Of a stretch of 64,000 nucleotides of DNA, positions 59,654 to 64,000 are shown piece after piece. A program made the position numbers and the translations under genes. The notes under the pieces are model-generated. The model made no database searches and had not been told where the DNA came from. It was given only the letters and a program-made list of their open reading frames with translations. The DNA is from Acanthochromis polyacanthus (lineage: Eukaryota > Chordata > Actinopteri > Pomacentridae): the NCBI RefSeq assembly GCF_021347895.1, contig NC_067116.1:43285628-43349627 (forward strand). Direction: 5' to 3'. The stretch's first letter is position 1. The number at the start of each line of letters is the position of its first letter.

Positions 59654-62254
59654 GAGTTCATAATTCTCCTAACATTTTCTTGCTGTGAAATAAAGCGTTA
59701 AACAATAACCCTTCACCATTTGATGAAACTAGCTAACTAGCTAACAAACTGGCACTATTTATCACAAAGTAACTAAATCATAGCAACCTCTTTTGCTTCC
59801 TTTAAGCTGTTCTTTTGAGACTAGGATGCCGTTTTGCTTTGAGGGGGATTTTTCAACATGATACATGGCCAATTTGACAGATTGAGGTAGAATTCACGTG
59901 GCTCATTGCTCCTCGGTGTACAGTGAATATCTTACTGACTTTCATAAGGTACACTTTGGACAAGGACAAGTGGTTACAGTATCTAAGTAGAGAGCCTTTT
60001 GCAATCTTAAGCTTTGTGTTGAGTGTGTGCTGCTATTAATGTGGTTCATTCAGGGTTTTTATACATTTTACAAGCAGAAGTTACACTGCAGCTCCTCACA
60101 TTCACTGTAATTAACTGAAATGGTGACATGCAGTAGCTGTTATTGTGCATGAGTTGTGCCTTGTAGTGCATGTTGCTTCAGGTAAATGTCCTACAGAAGC
60201 ATGAATGAAAAATGGAGATAGTAGAGATATTTGAGCCACAGAGTCAACTTTATGACTAATTAGTTGCAGTTCATTAGTCAGCATTTGGTGGTGTTTAAAC
60301 TCACACCAGTACTTGCAAAGTGAAACCATTAGAATTAAAATATCCCCAAGAGGAGGGTGTTCCTCCCTAGATATGCAATTTATAAGGAAAAGCCAGAATC
60401 ACAATGATTTTAAACTCGTTTGACTGCATTACTTTCATGCAAAATGCGCATTAAAGCCACGATGCTTAAATGACACATTGCATTTATAATTTAAAATGTG
60501 CGCCTGAGCTGTGATTAAAAATAAAGCTGCAGTTGCAAAGTAAAGATTTGATTTGTGTGTGTGACATGACACCGCTAGGATATTTGTTTCTGCACTCGAG
60601 GTAAGAGGTTTTGCCACTGCTTTGGCACGTCTCACGCGAGCACATTATGCCGTCTATCAGTATTTTGGTGGTTCGGCGTCTGTATAAATACTGCAAAATA
60701 TTTTGTTGTCTTTAAATGTCTTTTCCACTTTCCTTTAAACAAAAGCTGGATGGAAGCAGTTAATGAGCCAAAAGCCTGTTTGAATAAGAAGCTGCTGTAA
60801 CAATCTCTGTCCCAATTAGCACGCTTTGGTTTTTAAATATTCCTTTTGTGTGAAGCCTAAACACACATGAAGACTCACAAAACGGTCACGTTGAAAATTT
60901 AATAGGCTTCCACAGTGATTTCCTTCATTTATTTAAAATGTTTTTTCCTTCTTCTTCTTCTCGTCGTCTCTTTTTTGAAAAAAGCTAGAAATCTGAGAGG
61001 CATGGCAAGGCATTCTGCTGTGAGGGGAGCAGCATTCACAAATACTAGACCTAATTCCTTTGGCAGCAGCTCAAACTGCTACAGACAGACACATAATCAG
61101 CTGGGGAGTGTTAGCGCCTCAGCCCACTAGCAAACACAGGACCGAGCCCTTGTTGTGCATCGCTGCTTTTCAGAATAAATATCCCGATGGAAAATACAGT
61201 GGGAGGAAAGAGGTATTCATGTGTGTATGGCTCTTTGTTCAGTCAAAAAATACAGAAGGAGAGAGGAACACTGGCTTTCCTAGCTACTTTACCGCTCATT
61301 CTTCTCGATCCGCTCGCCTCCCTCATCTTCTCCGTCTCTCAGCCCTCCTTTTTCCTCCCTCTCTTCCCCTCTCATCCTCCACTGTACCCTGTGTGTTTTG
61401 GTATTCATACAGATGTTTGGATTTGACTGGCAGTTTCTCCTGAGACTGTGCACAAGCGGCTGACTCGTCTCATCTGCATTTTGCATCCCAGGAAAAAAAA
61501 GAGAGAGAGAGAGAGAGAGAGAAAGAAGAGAGAACAGAAAGCAGCGGAAAGCATCAGCAGGCAGCGCTGGCTGGTGTGTACGAGTGCTAGCGTGTGTGCA
61601 CGTTGCCTGTTGTTTGGCTTTGGCAGCTTAACTGGCCCCAGCGCTGTTGCCGTGTGATGTTTAAAGGACGTTTCAAGGTCACGCTTTCGACAGGCCTCAC
61701 CGCCTCTGACATATTAAACATTTATGTTTTTCTGTAGCCGGATGAATTATAGATTGAACATGCAACTGAACACGCTACAAAATGGCACCATTGTGGTTGG
61801 TAATAGACACATTAGGGCCGACAGACGCGGCATCAGTTGGGCTGCCTCATCTCATCAATAGCAATGCTAACACAGGGGGAGAAAACACTGATCTTGTTAG
61901 TTTACTAGCGAGGAAAGAAACCCCACAATGGCAGTAGAGTCCATCTGCCAGTTATGAATACAGGGACCACTGTCTGTAAAGATCGTGGAGCTGACACGCC
62001 TCATTTAAAAAGAAAAGCTTCTCGTGCACGAAGAAAATGTAAGCGAAGGTTGATCATACCTGAGCAGTTTTAGTTTGCCTTTTTAATTTCGTCCACATGA
62101 GACCAGAGCTGCAGTAGCAGTCCAGCTGGTATTTATTAGACCACAGTTTCACGAGATGCTAATTCTGATAATAGAGGTGTGTGTCCCAAAAAGGGTTATT
62201 GATCATCACAGCCGATGCGTGTTATTTCCTTGAAATGAAGAGGAACTCCGTCCT

Positions 62255-62614
62255 CCATTCTCTATCCACCGCTTTATCCTCACTAGGGTCATGGGGGGTG
62301 CTGGAGTCTATCCCAGCTGACTCGGGTGAAGGCAGGGGACACCCTGGACAGGTCACCAGTCTGTCCCAGGGCTACATATACAGACAAACAATCACACTCA
62401 CATTCACACCTACAGACAATTTAGAGTAACCAATTAACCTCAGCATGTTTTTGGACTGTGGGAGGAAGCCGAAGTGCCCGGAAAAAACCCACGCATGCAC
62501 AGGGAGAACATGCAAACTCCATGCAGAAAGATCCCAGGCCCACCCCGGGATTTTGAACCAGGGATCTTGTTGCTGCAAGGCAAAAGTGCTAACCACTAGA
62601 CCACTGTGCAGCCC
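62255..62614 (-). mobile_element. tRNA-headed SINE (360 bp, perfect 14-bp TSD)
   Basis: Read on the minus strand, it starts gggctgcacagtggtctagt and gtggttagcacttttgcctt, a tRNA-like head with an A-box-like segment (tggtctagtggttag) and a B-box-like segment (ggttcaaaatcc). A body with gcatgcgtgggttttttccg and attggttactctaaattgtc follows, and the 3' end is gataaagcggtggatagaga. The 14-mer aggaactccgtcct occurs at 62241-62254 and 62615-62628, a perfect target-site duplication. The body is one of the most frequent dispersed repeats in teleosts (recalled); its 3' end resembles L2-type LINE tails. Confidence 0.9.
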
Positions 62615-64000
62615 AGGAACTCCGTCCTTCCTATGCAAATGCAAACAGAGTCAGTGATACAACCTCGGTGCTTATCAAGATCGATAAACGTCAGCGGCGA
62701 CAGCGGCCATGATCAGCACCTGTCAAGTCAGAAAGGGTAGAACAGCAGAGGGATAGATCTGCGCTCTCTCGTCTGCAGGCTGTCAAACCAAAATGCCGTC
62801 ACAGGATTTTTTTTCCCGCTGCCACCTTCTATACGTCGCCTCCTCGCCACAGCATATGCACAAAGATAGTCCTCCTGTGGACATTTTCAATTACCCCGCA
62901 CTATACGGCGGTAGGGGGGATTAATCTGCTCGTTTGAATGCACGCCACACTTAATGGTTTAGCTGGTGTGCCGCGGGCCTCATCTGTTAGCAGCGCTGGT
63001 ATACATGTAGGCTTTTGTGTCTCGCTCTCTCTCCTCCCTTTTTCCTGCTGCAGCAGAAGCCATTTCTGATTGCACCACTCTCACGTCAAGTTACGCCGAG
63101 ATTAGATTTTCGCACAAGATGGGCAACTCCAAATTGATCGTGTAATGACTAGTGCGGGGCCACTTTACAGTAGCAGAATCGCAGCGTGTTTTTAAAAACA
63201 TCATCAGGTTTGCACGGTGATTATTGCGACTGAATATTCAAATGCTGCCACTTTTATATCTACAGCGATCATCAAACAGGACAGTAGTGTGGAAACAGGC
63301 TTGAAATAATTTTATATTTCGCCACGTCACTCAAGATTTGCAAGCGATTTAAGCAGAAGATGGGTGTAGAGTAACCTCCCCTGCATCCACATGTAGTTTC
63401 GAGTTATTCATTGCCTCCATCAAACTGTTTACTCATTAAGACAGATGACGGACGGCTGTCCTTTTCCCTTGCAGCTATTTGATTATATGAGCTCCGGTTC
63501 AGAGCCAAATCAATAACAAGATTAGCTAAGCACACGCGTACGCACACCGAACGTACACTCACACAAAGCTGCGGAATGAATTCTCGAGTGCAGCGGTCAG
63601 TCGGTGTCTATGTGATTTAGCTTCTTGTGCTGTTGCTGTAAGGCAAGCACACACCAACATACACACACACGCACAAGCAGGCTGTGTCTGAGATGCAGCT
63701 GATGGGGGAAACAGTGATTAGATTAGGAAGAGCTCTGCCTCTGCTTAGCAGCCAGGCAAGTGTTCCTGTCTCTGCCTTGTTCTCTGTGTAAGTGCTGCTC
63801 TGTAGGTTTTGTTCTTATCGTATACCTCCAGGCTGTTTATAGCTTTTTAAATACCTGCTCAACAAAGCCAATATTACCTCATCCAACCTCAAACCAGTTT
63901 TCATTAGAACTCCTGCTGTGAATTATGCTGAAAATTGAGTTCAGTCTGAGGAGGTTCGGGAAGGCTTCTTTAGCCAGTGAGTCAAAAAAAAAAACAAAAC

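Larger units (their letters stand above)
56823..64000 (+). other. ELAVL4: ELAVL4 intron following the proximal first exons (partial)
   Basis: Runs off the right edge. I searched for the common exon beginning IISTMEPQ and for RRM motifs (such as NLIVNYLPQ) and saw none. It holds a MITE at 57700-58128, a poly-C run, a (GA)n tract at 61501-61521 and a SINE at 62255-62614. The remainder (58.2-59.6, 59.7-62.2 and 62.7-64 kb) shows nothing I can name. Confidence 0.7.

Noticed and set aside
56823..64000. ELAVL4 common exon (IISTMEPQ) or RRM exons
   Set aside because: Looked for the expected peptide and splice pattern; none found, so they must lie beyond the window.

Overview
This window is vertebrate nuclear DNA and almost certainly comes from a ray-finned (teleost) fish. 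The genes have short exons and long introns with GT..AG splice sites. Long TG/CA microsatellites are common, and there are many class II mobile-element remnants (hAT, Tc1-like, PIF/Harbinger-like), LINE 3' ends and a tRNA-headed SINE of types common in spiny-rayed fishes. There is no bacterial or viral gene content. Most long open frames are chance, repeat-driven or intronic.

Two genes can be recognised, arranged head to head. On the minus strand are the first three coding exons of AGBL4 (cytosolic carboxypeptidase 6, a tubulin deglutamylase): exon 1 at 32179-32224, exon 2 at 29345-29467 and exon 3 at 1702-1826. Their splice phases fit and together they encode the first 98 residues. The catalytic exons lie to the left, outside the window. 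On the plus strand are alternative first exons of ELAVL4 (HuD, the neuronal RNA-binding protein). One is a two-exon 5' variant (40063-40110 joined to 40806-40946) that would give a 63-residue N-terminal extension. The other two are a 9-nt coding stub (MVM, 55531-55539) and an 8-residue stub (MEWNGFKM, 56799-56822). All end in phase 0, as needed to splice to the common exon starting IISTMEPQ, which lies beyond 64000. No RRM coding sequence is in the window. The pairing matches human 1p33, where AGBL4 and ELAVL4 are divergent neighbours (recalled, not searched).

Layout: 1-1.7 kb, AGBL4 intron 3; 1.8-29.3 kb, AGBL4 intron 2, rich in mobile elements; 29.5-32.2 kb, intron 1; 32.2-40 kb, the intergenic region with MITE, LINE and hAT insertions and candidate conserved noncoding DNA; 40-64 kb, the ELAVL4 5' region with three transcription starts implied by the first exons.

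Beyond the genes, the best evidence concerns mobile elements whose target-site duplications can be read directly: two hAT MITEs with perfect 8-bp duplications, a SINE with a 14-bp duplication, an element with a 9-bp duplication, a perfect 40-bp-arm hairpin, a hAT nested inside a Tc1-like element, and a LINE 3' end abutting a foldback MITE. I see no wholly new biological system. The most interesting genic observation is the ELAVL4 N-terminal extension with its tandem (NAGNAG) acceptor and long CU tract.
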